From JAHOYW01 sp963664605 (lineage in GTDB: Bacteria > Verrucomicrobiota > Lentisphaeria > Victivallales > Victivallaceae): 64,000 bases of DNA. Positions within the stretch are counted from its first letter, which is position 1; the number at the start of each line of letters is the position of its first letter. Below the pieces are notes generated by a model. It made no database searches and was not told where the DNA came from. It was given only the letters and a program-made list of their open reading frames with translations. This document shows, one piece after another, positions 50,575 through 59,251 of this stretch. Made by a program: the position numbers and the translations under genes. The stretch covers positions 930,001 through 994,000 of the forward strand of contig OY761536.1 in the NCBI GenBank assembly GCA_963664605.1, read 5' to 3'.

Positions 50575-52587
50575 ATGAAGAAAAAATTGATACGTGAGAA
50601 TATTGGAGGTTCTCCGCAATTTGTCGTACCGTCCCCTGAACTTACTAAAGCTGTTATTAATCTTGACCCGGCTCTATGGGCCGCCACCAGCGCCCCCTGC
50701 GAAAGTTTGAGTATAGACCAGAAATTCATTTCTTATATGGATTCGAATAGTTCCGGTTCTATCAGGGTAGATGAAGTTATTGAAGCGGTTAAATTTTTAC
50801 TGGATACATTCAAATCCGAATTGGAACTCAATAACCGGAATAAATCTCTTACCCTTGCTGAACTTAATATTGAGTCAGATGCCGGTAAGGATTTTGTGAA
50901 ATTTATTAAAAAAAGCTTCGCTCTTAAAGATGAAACCAGCGAATTACCCCTTGAAAAAGTCAGCGAAAAGATTGAACAGCTTACTTCCGGGCCGCTAAAA
51001 GGTGACGGAAATTTGACCGCTGCGGCGGTTGAGAATCCTGATGATCTGAATCTTTTTAATGATATTCTCACAGTATCCGGAAGTACCAGCCTGAGTTTGG
51101 AATTGCTTGATAAATTCGTCGCCGATGCCAGAGATTTCCTCGAATGGGAGGAAAATACCGCCAAACCTGAACTCAAAGTGAAAGATGCAACCTTGGCATA
51201 TTCTGCTTATTCCGCCTTGAAAAATAAGATGGATGAATTTTTCAGCTACTGCCAGCTTGTTGCTGTTGACCCGGTTAACGCCGACCGTTTCCGGCTTGAT
51301 CCTGAAAATATACCGCCGCTGGAACTGAAGAACCAGCAGGAAATAAGCGATTATCTTGATTCTATGCCCTTAGCTTTTCCCAATGAAAATTTGGAGCTTA
51401 AATTATCCAGCGGAATAAATTCCCGCTATCATGCTCCGGTAAAAGATTTCAGCTCTGCTTTCAAGTTGACTACGCTCAATATGGAAAAATGGGAAAAGAT
51501 CAAGCAGGAGCTTGCGCCTTATGAAGAATATTGCAATAGAATTTACGGTGACGCGACCGGTAAGCTCGGACGTAAAAAACTGGAGGATTATCTGGCTGGA
51601 GCGGAAATAAAAAATTTGCGGGATATTCTTGCCAAAGATGCGAAACTCAGCGATACTCTCGGCTTGCTGAAGAAACTTGAAAAAATGATTCTGCTCCGCC
51701 ATTACATGCCGGAATTTATTGATAACTTTGTGAACTTCAAAGACCTTTACACTCAGGGAAAAAATTCGATTATCCAAGCGGGGTCACTGGTTATAGACGG
51801 GCGTCATTTTGACTTGACATTGTTTGTCAAAAATCAGGCTGAACATAAAAAATACGCAGTAAAATCTAATCTCTGTATGATCTATATTGAACTCCAGAAT
51901 AAAGACAAAAATATACCTAAACAGTTTGCTGTGGCTTCGGTTACTGCTGGAACGGTGAATAATCTTTATATCGGCAAAAAGGGAGTTTTTATTGACAATA
52001 AAGGAGTTTACTGGGATGCTTTGATTACAGATTTTGTTAATGGGCCTATTTCATTCTGGCAGACCATGTTTCTGCCTTTCCGCAAAGCTGGAGAGGCGGT
52101 CAGTCAACGTATAGTGAAACTTTCTAACTTTAATACTATCGAACAAAATATAAATAAAGGCATGCAAACCGTTGATACCCAGAAAAAAGGTTCTTCGCTG
52201 CTTAATGCCGGATCAATAGCGGTACTTTGCGGAAGCGTCGGAGTAGCGGCGCTGGGAAGCGGTATTGCCTTTGCTATTAATAAATTAAAAGATGTTTCGT
52301 GGATAAAGATCACTTCAGTATTTCTGGGAGTCATTATCTTGATTATGGCTCCGGCGGTTATTTCTGCCTTGCTGAAACTTCGCCGCCGGAATCTGGCTCT
52401 TTTCCTTGAAGCCGCCGGCTGGGCTGTTAACCAGCACCTCAAACTCAAGGGCGCGATAGCCAGGACGTTCACTTATCGTCCGGAATACGAAAAATCCGCG
52501 AGCAATGCCTGGGTATATTATATTCTGACGGCGCTTGCCGCAATAGCCGTAATACTTATTTTTAACGACATATTTAAATGGTTTTAA
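50575..52587 (+). CDS. Unknown membrane protein with EF-hand loop
   Basis: A protein of 670 residues not recognised as a named family. Near the N-terminus, MDSNSSGSIRVDEV is a canonical EF-hand calcium loop: D56, N58, S60, G61, I63 and E67. A long helical, charged region follows to about 535. Three hydrophobic helices lie near 545-567, 577-598 and 648-668. There is no signal peptide, so the large N-terminal part is probably cytoplasmic. It sits 9 nt after aroC and its stop abuts the recO start, so it is co-transcribed with housekeeping genes. The role is unknown. Confidence 0.85.
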   Translation: MKKKLIRENIGGSPQFVVPSPELTKAVINLDPALWAATSAPCESLSIDQKFISYMDSNSSGSIRVDEVIEAVKFLLDTFKSELELNNRNKSLTLAELNIESDAGKDFVKFIKKSFALKDETSELPLEKVSEKIEQLTSGPLKGDGNLTAAAVENPDDLNLFNDILTVSGSTSLSLELLDKFVADARDFLEWEENTAKPELKVKDATLAYSAYSALKNKMDEFFSYCQLVAVDPVNADRFRLDPENIPPLELKNQQEISDYLDSMPLAFPNENLELKLSSGINSRYHAPVKDFSSAFKLTTLNMEKWEKIKQELAPYEEYCNRIYGDATGKLGRKKLEDYLAGAEIKNLRDILAKDAKLSDTLGLLKKLEKMILLRHYMPEFIDNFVNFKDLYTQGKNSIIQAGSLVIDGRHFDLTLFVKNQAEHKKYAVKSNLCMIYIELQNKDKNIPKQFAVASVTAGTVNNLYIGKKGVFIDNKGVYWDALITDFVNGPISFWQTMFLPFRKAGEAVSQRIVKLSNFNTIEQNINKGMQTVDTQKKGSSLLNAGSIAVLCGSVGVAALGSGIAFAINKLKDVSWIKITSVFLGVIILIMAPAVISALLKLRRRNLALFLEAAGWAVNQHLKLKGAIARTFTYRPEYEKSASNAWVYYILTALAAIAVILIFNDIFKWF

Positions 52588-53235
52588 ATGTCAGATTCTC
52601 TTGTAAGCAGCAATGTAATAGTTTTACGGAAGATGCCGTATAAGGAAAGCAGTTTGATACTCGGAACTTTAAGTGCCGAGTTTGGCAAACTCGACTTTAT
52701 TGCCAAAGGCGCGCGCAAGCTGTCAAAGAAGCAGTTTCCCGCTTTTGATCTTTTCCGCGAGGTGCAGGTAAGTTTTTCAAATACCGGTAAAGACAATCTT
52801 CATACGGCGATTAACGCTGAATTGATTCAGAGCAATGATGCTCTTGCCAATATCCCGGAAAATTTTGAAACTGCCGGAAAGATAGCTGACTTCATATTGA
52901 AGAATTCCGCTCCTGATCTGCCGTCCCCTCTGGTCTATGACGCTATGCGGAACATTCTTCGTAACTGGGCATTACAAGGGGATAAACAGGATTTTCCCTG
53001 GACGCGTTTGCAATGTTCAGTAATCATAAAAACCAGTTATCTTTACGAGAACGGGCTTTTGCCTGAACTCGGAGAACCGGAAAGCAGACAGGCTTATCAG
53101 CAACAGCGGATAATAGAGAAAATATTAGAATCCGGTAACGAAGGCATTCCTCTGCCGGATTTAAACGATTCCTGGTGGAGCCAGCTGAACAAATGGCTGA
53201 ACCAGCTCATTAAGCACCACCAGTTGAAGTATTGA
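52588..53235 (+). CDS. recO: DNA repair protein RecO
   Basis: RecO works with RecR/RecF to load RecA at gaps. A protein of 215 residues with an OB-fold N-terminus (NVIVLRKMPYKESSLILGTLSAEFGKLDFIAKGARKLSKK) followed by the helical C-terminal part. The zinc-finger cysteines seen in some RecO proteins are absent. The ATG begins immediately after the upstream stop, so translation is coupled. Confidence 0.88.
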   Translation: MSDSLVSSNVIVLRKMPYKESSLILGTLSAEFGKLDFIAKGARKLSKKQFPAFDLFREVQVSFSNTGKDNLHTAINAELIQSNDALANIPENFETAGKIADFILKNSAPDLPSPLVYDAMRNILRNWALQGDKQDFPWTRLQCSVIIKTSYLYENGLLPELGEPESRQAYQQQRIIEKILESGNEGIPLPDLNDSWWSQLNKWLNQLIKHHQLKY

Positions 53236-53238
53236 TTA

Positions 53239-54288
53239 TCAGTCGAATTTTACTGGCATGCCGCTTTTTGCAGATTCGTAGATGCCGCATATCAATTGAA
53301 CAGCTCTGCGCCCTTCACGTCCCGATAATTTTGCCTCTTTCCCTGAAAGGATTGCTTCTGACAGGTCTTGAATTTGACGTTTGTGCCCTTCGCAGTTAAT
53401 AGCCATCGGATCGCCGGAGCCGCCTTTCATATTTTCGCCTTCAGAATATTTCTTGCGTACAATGTCATCTTCGACAGTTTCTTCAACGAATTTCCAGTTT
53501 TTAATACAGTCATCTTCGAGCAATACGGAGCCCTTCGAGCCGCACAGTTCAAGTTTTCGCGGAAAGCCCGGAGCACATGAGGTACTGGCTTCAATCGTGC
53601 CCAATGAACCATTTTTAAATTTGACAACCGCGACTGCATTGTCTTCGACTTCAATACCGGTATGGGTTAAAGTATCTGTGTAGGCAAACACTTCTGCCGG
53701 ATCTCCGTTTAAATATAGAAGCAGATCAATATTATGGATAGACTGATTCATTAACGCGCCGCCGCCGTCCAGCGCCCAGGTTCCGCGCCAGGTAGCGCTA
53801 TCGTAGTATTCCTGGCTCCTGAACCAGTGGATCTGGGTGCTTGCCATAACCATCTTCCCAAAACGTCCGGCATCAATTGTTTTTTTGATTTCCTGTACGG
53901 CACTGCCGAAACGTGATTGAAATACCGCTCCAAGGACAACATTGTTATTTTCGCAGGTATCGATAATTTCATCTGTTTTTTCTAAAGTAACATCAAGGGG
54001 TTTTTCACAAAGAATATGTTTGCCTGCTTTGGCTGCGGGCAGAGCGACGATTCCATGGACGCCAGTAGGGGTGGCAACGGTTACAGCATCAATTTCAGTA
54101 TCCGCCAGAAAGACATCGAAATCATCAATGGCCCTGACATTATATTTTTTCGCGAATTCCGTCGCGCGTTCAGTTACCTTGTCAAATACTGCTACAAGTT
54201 TAGCGTTTGTGCTTGCTTCCAGAGCTTTTGCGTGCATTGTGGCGATAGCTCCGGTTCCAATAATTCCAAATTTTACTTTATTTTCCAT
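53239..54288 (-). CDS. Gfo/Idh/MocA family oxidoreductase
   Basis: A protein of 349 residues with an N-terminal Rossmann motif (FGIIGTGAIATMHAKAL), VTVATPTGVHGIVALPAAKAGKHILCEKPLDVT containing the EKP motif, and the catalytic-region GGGALMNQSIHNIDLLLYL. This superfamily oxidises or reduces sugars and inositols with NAD(P). Specificity cannot be set from sequence alone. GAAAGG precedes the ATG. It is convergent with recO, 3 nt apart. Confidence 0.92.
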   Translation of the reverse strand: MENKVKFGIIGTGAIATMHAKALEASTNAKLVAVFDKVTERATEFAKKYNVRAIDDFDVFLADTEIDAVTVATPTGVHGIVALPAAKAGKHILCEKPLDVTLEKTDEIIDTCENNNVVLGAVFQSRFGSAVQEIKKTIDAGRFGKMVMASTQIHWFRSQEYYDSATWRGTWALDGGGALMNQSIHNIDLLLYLNGDPAEVFAYTDTLTHTGIEVEDNAVAVVKFKNGSLGTIEASTSCAPGFPRKLELCGSKGSVLLEDDCIKNWKFVEETVEDDIVRKKYSEGENMKGGSGDPMAINCEGHKRQIQDLSEAILSGKEAKLSGREGRRAVQLICGIYESAKSGMPVKFD

Positions 54289-54390
54289 TTTATATATAAC
54301 CTTTCAGGCGTGTTTATAGTGTTTATTTATTTTTGCCAACCCGATTAAATATACATGCAGAATACGCTTTTGTCAAGGCATTTGAGCAAG

Positions 54391-55425
54391 TTATAAGGAG
54401 ATGATCTCGTAATTTCTGGAGCCAAGTCCTATTGACTCAGCATAAATCAAGGCGTGGCGTCCTCTTTTTAAGACTTTTTTGCCATGCTTGCGATCAAGAA
54501 GATCCAGGCTGGCTTGATCTATAGCTACAGGATCGCTTGAAGCCAGTATCCCGAGATTGGGGACGAATGGTTTCATTTTCCTGCCTTCGCAATCGCAGCC
54601 TCTGGTAATGTTCACGGCAAAAGTCAGGTAAATTATATTTTTCCCGAGCTGAGCTCCATAGGCATATTCAACCAGACGTTCGATAAAGGATTTTGAAAAA
54701 GAAGAAAGAAAATTTGGGATTATTGCTCTGCGTTTGCATATAGTGACGCACCCTGCGCATCCTGTACATAATTCTTTGTTTATTTTAGGGCGCAAAAGCC
54801 CCATTTTCATAGCGTTTTGCGGACAGTATTTTATACAGGCTCCGCATTTTGAGCACAAGAACGGCAAGGTAAGCGGTTTGGAATTAGCGTGTTGAGCCAG
54901 CTTCCCGGCTTTTGAGGCAAATCCCATTGCCAGCTGCTTTATTGCTCCCCCGAAGCCTGCCATTATATGACCTTTAAAATGGCTCAGGATAATTATTTGT
55001 TTATATTTAGCGAACTCAGAGCCGATGAAACATTTAGAAAAATGATTTTTATTTATTTCAACCTCACTATGGTTTTCGCCTTTTTCGCCGTCAGCAATTA
55101 TTATCGGCAGTTGAGTAAATCCGTGAACTTTTGCCGTATTAAGATGGTCGGTCCGGTTTGAACGTTTGCCTGCGTAAAGTACATTGGTTTCGATGTATGA
55201 AGTCTCAACATTATTTTTATGCAGATAATCAATAACGCCGAGATAGTGTTCTGAACTTACATAGCTTTGATTACCTTTTTCTCCGAAGTGGACTTTCAGC
55301 GGCACATTAGTTTCCAGTTTTATCTGTTCAGATTCTATAAATTTAGCTAAAACTTCTGCAGCAATGGAACTTATCTGCTCAATTTCCGCATCCGGTTCAA
55401 GTTCTTTAAAGTAGACTTTACTCAT
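54391..55425 (-). CDS. DUF362 domain protein with two [4Fe-4S] ferredoxin motifs
   Basis: A protein of 344 residues. The start at 55425 is chosen because GGAG lies 9 nt upstream; the ATG at 55440 adds five residues. The N-terminal two thirds match DUF362 (KVYFKELEPDAEIE, LSHFKGHIMAGFGGAIKQLAMGFAS). Residues about 190-245 carry CSKCGACIKYCPQNAM and CTGCAGCVTICKRRAI, two ferredoxin-type clusters. DUF362 is of uncertain function; an electron-transfer role is inferred from the clusters only. Confidence 0.88.
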   Translation of the reverse strand: MSKVYFKELEPDAEIEQISSIAAEVLAKFIESEQIKLETNVPLKVHFGEKGNQSYVSSEHYLGVIDYLHKNNVETSYIETNVLYAGKRSNRTDHLNTAKVHGFTQLPIIIADGEKGENHSEVEINKNHFSKCFIGSEFAKYKQIIILSHFKGHIMAGFGGAIKQLAMGFASKAGKLAQHANSKPLTLPFLCSKCGACIKYCPQNAMKMGLLRPKINKELCTGCAGCVTICKRRAIIPNFLSSFSKSFIERLVEYAYGAQLGKNIIYLTFAVNITRGCDCEGRKMKPFVPNLGILASSDPVAIDQASLDLLDRKHGKKVLKRGRHALIYAESIGLGSRNYEIISL

Positions 55426-55462
55426 TAAAATAAGCTCCATTCTTTTTTGATTTGACTAAACA

Positions 55463-55491
55463 AAAATATAGTGTCTTAGTGGAAAAGTCAA
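55463..55491 (-). promoter_or_regulatory. Putative promoter of the DUF362 gene
   Basis: On the minus strand TTGACT (55491-55486) is followed after 17 nt by TATTTT, or after 15 nt by TATATT, about 40 nt before the start at 55425. Motif match only. Confidence 0.4.
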
Positions 55492-55529
55492 TATTTTTAT
55501 AAAAAAAGCGTGTAATCGGAGCATAAGAA

Positions 55530-55553
55530 AACGGGAGCCAGTCGACTCCCGTT
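55530..55553 (-). terminator. Rho-independent terminator
   Basis: AACGGGAG and CTCCCGTT form an 8-bp stem around CCAGTCGA. On the minus strand it is followed by TTTTCTTA, about 14 nt after the stop of the small secreted protein gene at 55568. Confidence 0.8.
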
Positions 55554-55567
55554 ATGAAGTAAAGAGT

Positions 55568-55948
55568 TTATTCTTCGGACTCTTCGCTTTCTACTTCGGC
55601 AACAGGCTTAAATGATGTAACAGCAAGCCATAATTCTGTTATCTTGACAGTGTTGTCATCTTCATCTTTGGTTTCAACTTCCTTCTTTGTGACGGAAGCT
55701 GTAACTTCAACATTTTTATCGCTCATTTTTGCGACCAGTTCTTTGCCGGTTTTGTCAAGAACTATATAGTAAGTTGCTTCGCCAACGCTGAGAGTTGCCT
55801 TGACAACAGCGCCGTCATCATCAGTTTCAGTGGTTAAAGTTCCTGTTAATTTTTGTGCTTTCCCCGCTTCTGCGGCGTTTACCATGACTGGAGCTGTAAA
55901 ACACATAAACGACATAAGTACTGCTGCGATAATAAAATAATTTTTCAT
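55568..55948 (-). CDS. Small secreted acidic protein
   Basis: A protein of 126 residues with a signal peptide (KNYFIIAAVLMSFMCFTAPVMVNA). The mature part is acidic and beta-rich (LTGTLTTETDDDGAVVKATLSVGEATYYIVLD), ending in VAEVESEESEE. It has an OB-like look (repeated K-V-T-A/V strands) but no family was recognised. AAGGAAT precedes the ATG and a strong terminator follows, so it is likely a single-gene transcript. Confidence 0.8.
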   Translation of the reverse strand: MKNYFIIAAVLMSFMCFTAPVMVNAAEAGKAQKLTGTLTTETDDDGAVVKATLSVGEATYYIVLDKTGKELVAKMSDKNVEVTASVTKKEVETKDEDDNTVKITELWLAVTSFKPVAEVESEESEE

Positions 55949-55992
55949 GATTTTTGTTATTCCTTTAGATTTAAAAATGTTGATTTAATTAA

Positions 55993-56076
55993 TTATCTTT
56001 TAGGGCATCCGGATTTTCCACACTTGGAATCCTTTACTGCCTTTTTTGCCTTGCTGTCCTTTTTTTCTTTTGGCAT
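55993..56076 (-). CDS. 27-residue Lys/Cys-rich small protein
   Basis: A very small ORF, KEKKDSKAKKAVKDSK followed by CGKSGCPKR at the C-terminus. It is supported by a perfect AGGAG 8 nt before the ATG at 56076; an in-frame longer ORF starting at 56181 has no ribosome site. The CxxxxC pair could bind metal or form a disulfide, and the Lys-rich part could bind nucleic acid; both are guesses. It lies 44 nt upstream of the small secreted protein gene, on the same strand. Confidence 0.6.
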   Translation of the reverse strand: MPKEKKDSKAKKAVKDSKCGKSGCPKR

Positions 56077-56333
56077 TTTGCCGTCTCCTTTTATTTTTTT
56101 TTTACGATTGCCGACATGGCAAACAATATATGCGAAAAAGCATTTACTATGCCAAGTTTTAAAAATATCTTTTGCGCACAAAATATTGTTGGTAAATGAG
56201 TAATTTTATAGATTGTGAAATGGAAGTTCATAAAAAAGTGAAATTTTTATTCATAAAATTTGGTTTGTGCATTTTTATTTCATAAAAGTGGAATATATTA
56301 TCCGCATTTATCAAAAAAAAGGAGATATAAGAA

Positions 56334-57743
56334 ATGCTTTTCAGAGTAAAATTAGCTATTGAACCTGGTGAGTTATACGACATGCTGATTGACAATATAC
56401 GCTTGCTGGAACTCAGGCTGGTGGATTCTCCTGCCCTAACGGAAGATGTATGGTCTTTGATGTATGATATGGTTGATATTCTGATTATAAGCGAAAATAA
56501 TATTCCCGTGCCTAAGCTTGAAAATTTGAAACTGGTAATGCAGATACCGGAGCCGCCTCTGGTAATAGTATTGACTTCCGGCAGCCGCGATGAGCAGACA
56601 GCAATGTTGACTGTAGGTTGCCAGGCTGTATTAAGCTTGAATGTTTCAGCGCAGATAAATTCGAGAGCTATAAATACTATTTTAAAAAAATTTATATCAG
56701 CGCAAGGCAAAAAACTGAATACTTCGCAGTTTAGCTCGGAACCCAGATTGTCTGATTTTGTTTCCAGGAGCCGTTCCATGCAGGTGTTTCTCAATACTGT
56801 TAAGAAAGTGGTCAATAGCGATTCATCTTTGTTGATTCTCGGAGAAACCGGGGTCGGCAAAGAACGTTTGGCGCTGGCAATTCATAGTGAGAGTAAACGT
56901 AATCCTTATCCTTTTATCGCGGTTAACTGTGCGGCTCTGCCTGACAATCTGCTTGAAAGTGAGCTTTTCGGTTATGAAAAAGGGGCGTTTACAGGAGCCT
57001 CAAGATCACGTCGCGGAGCCTTTGAACTGGCTCACAAAGGAACAATATTCCTTGATGAAATAGGCGACATACCGCCTCATATGCAGGTGAAACTTTTACG
57101 GGTGCTCCAGGAACGTCAGTTCATGCGGATTGGAGGAGAAAGCATGGTGAAGGTCGATGTCCGGGTAATGGCAGCGACTAACCGTGATCTGGCGCAGGAG
57201 GTTAAAAATAATGCCTTCCGTAAAGATCTCTATTACCGACTTAGTGTAATCGGGCTTACGATTCCGCCGTTGTCGGAGAGACGGGAGGATATTCCTGAAC
57301 TTGTGAGGAACTATATAGATTACCTGTCTCCCCGGATAGGCGTCAGCGTCAAAGAAATAGATGATGATGCCATGGAAGCTTTAATCAATTACAGCTGGCC
57401 GGGGAATGTCCGGGAGTTGATTAATGTAATTGAGCGCGCGTTGTTGTTGTGCGAAGGGGATAGGATTAATTTATCGGACATGCCTGAGGATATATTGCAG
57501 AAAGCGGCATGCGGTTGTTCCTGCACACCTCTGGTTGAATCCATGTATAAGCAGGAATTATCTGGAGATTCATGGAAAAACGTACGTGAAAAGATGATTT
57601 CCATGATTGAAAAGAAATACTTTATGGAAATGTTGGCAAAACATAACGGGAAAGTTCGTACAGCGGCGGTGGATGCCGGAATATCCCCGCGCATGTTTTA
57701 TCAGAAGATAAGCAAACATTCGATTGCCATATCCGGCGATTAG
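56334..57743 (+). CDS. Sigma-54-dependent activator with degenerate receiver domain
   Basis: A protein of 469 residues. Residues 1-125 look like a receiver domain but have Ser at the phospho-acceptor position (DILIISENNIP, S53 where Asp is expected). The AAA+ domain is complete: Walker A GETGVGKE (170-177), GAFTGA sigma-54 loop (217-222), Walker B GTIFLDEIGD (236-245). A Fis-type HTH ends the protein (VRTAAVDAGISPRMFYQKISKH). It activates RNA polymerase-sigma-54, probably without phosphorelay control. AAGGAGA precedes the ATG. No -24/-12 promoter was found nearby, so targets are unknown. Confidence 0.9.
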   Translation: MLFRVKLAIEPGELYDMLIDNIRLLELRLVDSPALTEDVWSLMYDMVDILIISENNIPVPKLENLKLVMQIPEPPLVIVLTSGSRDEQTAMLTVGCQAVLSLNVSAQINSRAINTILKKFISAQGKKLNTSQFSSEPRLSDFVSRSRSMQVFLNTVKKVVNSDSSLLILGETGVGKERLALAIHSESKRNPYPFIAVNCAALPDNLLESELFGYEKGAFTGASRSRRGAFELAHKGTIFLDEIGDIPPHMQVKLLRVLQERQFMRIGGESMVKVDVRVMAATNRDLAQEVKNNAFRKDLYYRLSVIGLTIPPLSERREDIPELVRNYIDYLSPRIGVSVKEIDDDAMEALINYSWPGNVRELINVIERALLLCEGDRINLSDMPEDILQKAACGCSCTPLVESMYKQELSGDSWKNVREKMISMIEKKYFMEMLAKHNGKVRTAAVDAGISPRMFYQKISKHSIAISGD

Positions 57744-57875
57744 TGAAATCTGCTATATTGATAATGCGTTAATTGATTTTAAAATTATATATAATTAGCT
57801 GGAAAAACTGGCAAATTCCGGTATCTAAGCTAATGTATATGCTTACTTTATAAATAAAATGTACTGGAGCATATA

Positions 57876-59204
57876 ATGTCTGCAACTGAAAATAATGTAT
57901 CAATGGAAAAAATAGTATCATTGGCAAAACGCCGTGGTTTTGTTTTTCAAAGTTCGGAAATATACGGTGGGATAAACGGTTTCTGGGATTACGGCCCGTA
58001 CGGAGTCAGGATGAAACGTGCGATAGAACAGCTTTGGTGGCGCGAGATGGTTGAGACTCGTGATGACGTTGAAGGCCTTGATTCAACTATCATTTGTCAT
58101 CCGCAGGTCTGGAAGGCGTCCGGGCATCTCGACCAGTTCAGCGATGAAATGTGCGATTGCCGCGATTGTAAAGCCAGACATCGCATTGATATGATGGAAG
58201 ACCCGAAAGTCTGTTCAAACTGCGGCGGAAGCAATCTGACCGAACCGCGTGAATTCAACTTGATGATGAAAACTTTTGTCGGGCCGGTTTCTGATGATGA
58301 ACATACCGCTTATCTGCGTGCCGAAACTTGTCAGCCGATATTTGTCGATTTTCATAATGTCCGTATCGCGGCGCGTCAGAAGCTCCCGTTTGGTATAGCT
58401 CAAATCGGTAAAGCATTCCGTAATGAGATAAATCCGCGTAACTTTACTTTCCGTTCCCGCGAGTTTACCCAGATGGAAATGGAATTTTTCTGTGAAGATG
58501 AAGGAAGTATGGATGTTTTTAATTACTGGAAAGAACAGCGGATCAAATATTATCGTGAGAAACTTGGTTTCGATGATGATTTCATGCGTATCCATGAGCA
58601 TGACAAGCTGGCACATTATGCTAAGGCGGCTGTTGATATTGAAGTGAAATTCCCGTTTGGCTGGGGTGAGCTTGAAGGTATTCACCATCGCGGCGTCTGG
58701 GATATGTCGCAGCATGAAGGCTCTTCAGGCAAAGAAATGCAGTACATGGACCATGATAATGGACGTAAAATAATGCCGACAGTTATTGAGACTTCTGTCG
58801 GGCTGGACAGGACATTCCTCGCATTGCTTGCAAAAGCTTATGACGAAGAAGTCATTGGTGAAGCTAAAGACGGCAAAGCGGCGGACATCCGTACTGTTCT
58901 GCGTCTTCCTGCGGTTGTTGCTCCGATTCAGGCGGCGATTCTGCCATTATCTAAGAAGCTTTCTGAAAATGCCAAGGAACTTTACAATAAACTAAACCGT
59001 TATTTCCGTTGTGAATTTGACGTTACCGGCAGTATCGGCAAACGTTACCGCCGTCAGGATGAAATCGGTACGCCTTACTGTGTTACTTTTGACTTTGATT
59101 CTGTTGATGACAATGCTGTAACAGTACGTCACCGCGACTCAATGGAACAGGAACGTGTCGCAATTACAGACTTGCGTGACTATCTTGAAAAGCAGATAGA
59201 TTAA
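57876..59204 (+). CDS. glyQS: Glycyl-tRNA synthetase (single-chain, class II)
   Basis: A protein of 442 residues of the alpha2 type (as in eukaryotes, archaea and some bacteria), not the separate alpha/beta form. GINGFWDYGPYGVRMKRAIEQLWW opens the class II core. A zinc-like CDCRDC...CSNCGG insert lies near 90-120, RNEINPRNFTFRSREFTQMEMEFF is motif 2, and PTVIETSVGLDRTFLALL is motif 3. The C-terminal anticodon-binding domain starts near residue 345. GGAG precedes the ATG. Confidence 0.95.
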   Translation: MSATENNVSMEKIVSLAKRRGFVFQSSEIYGGINGFWDYGPYGVRMKRAIEQLWWREMVETRDDVEGLDSTIICHPQVWKASGHLDQFSDEMCDCRDCKARHRIDMMEDPKVCSNCGGSNLTEPREFNLMMKTFVGPVSDDEHTAYLRAETCQPIFVDFHNVRIAARQKLPFGIAQIGKAFRNEINPRNFTFRSREFTQMEMEFFCEDEGSMDVFNYWKEQRIKYYREKLGFDDDFMRIHEHDKLAHYAKAAVDIEVKFPFGWGELEGIHHRGVWDMSQHEGSSGKEMQYMDHDNGRKIMPTVIETSVGLDRTFLALLAKAYDEEVIGEAKDGKAADIRTVLRLPAVVAPIQAAILPLSKKLSENAKELYNKLNRYFRCEFDVTGSIGKRYRRQDEIGTPYCVTFDFDSVDDNAVTVRHRDSMEQERVAITDLRDYLEKQID

Positions 59205-59251
59205 AATTTTATTTGGTAATTTTTCAACCTGATGCCAGATAGTATTTAAAG

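Noticed and set aside
56100..56333. Sigma-54 -24/-12 promoter before the sigma-54 activator gene
   Set aside because: TGGCA...TGC is present near 56117 but GG to GC spacing is 12, not 10.
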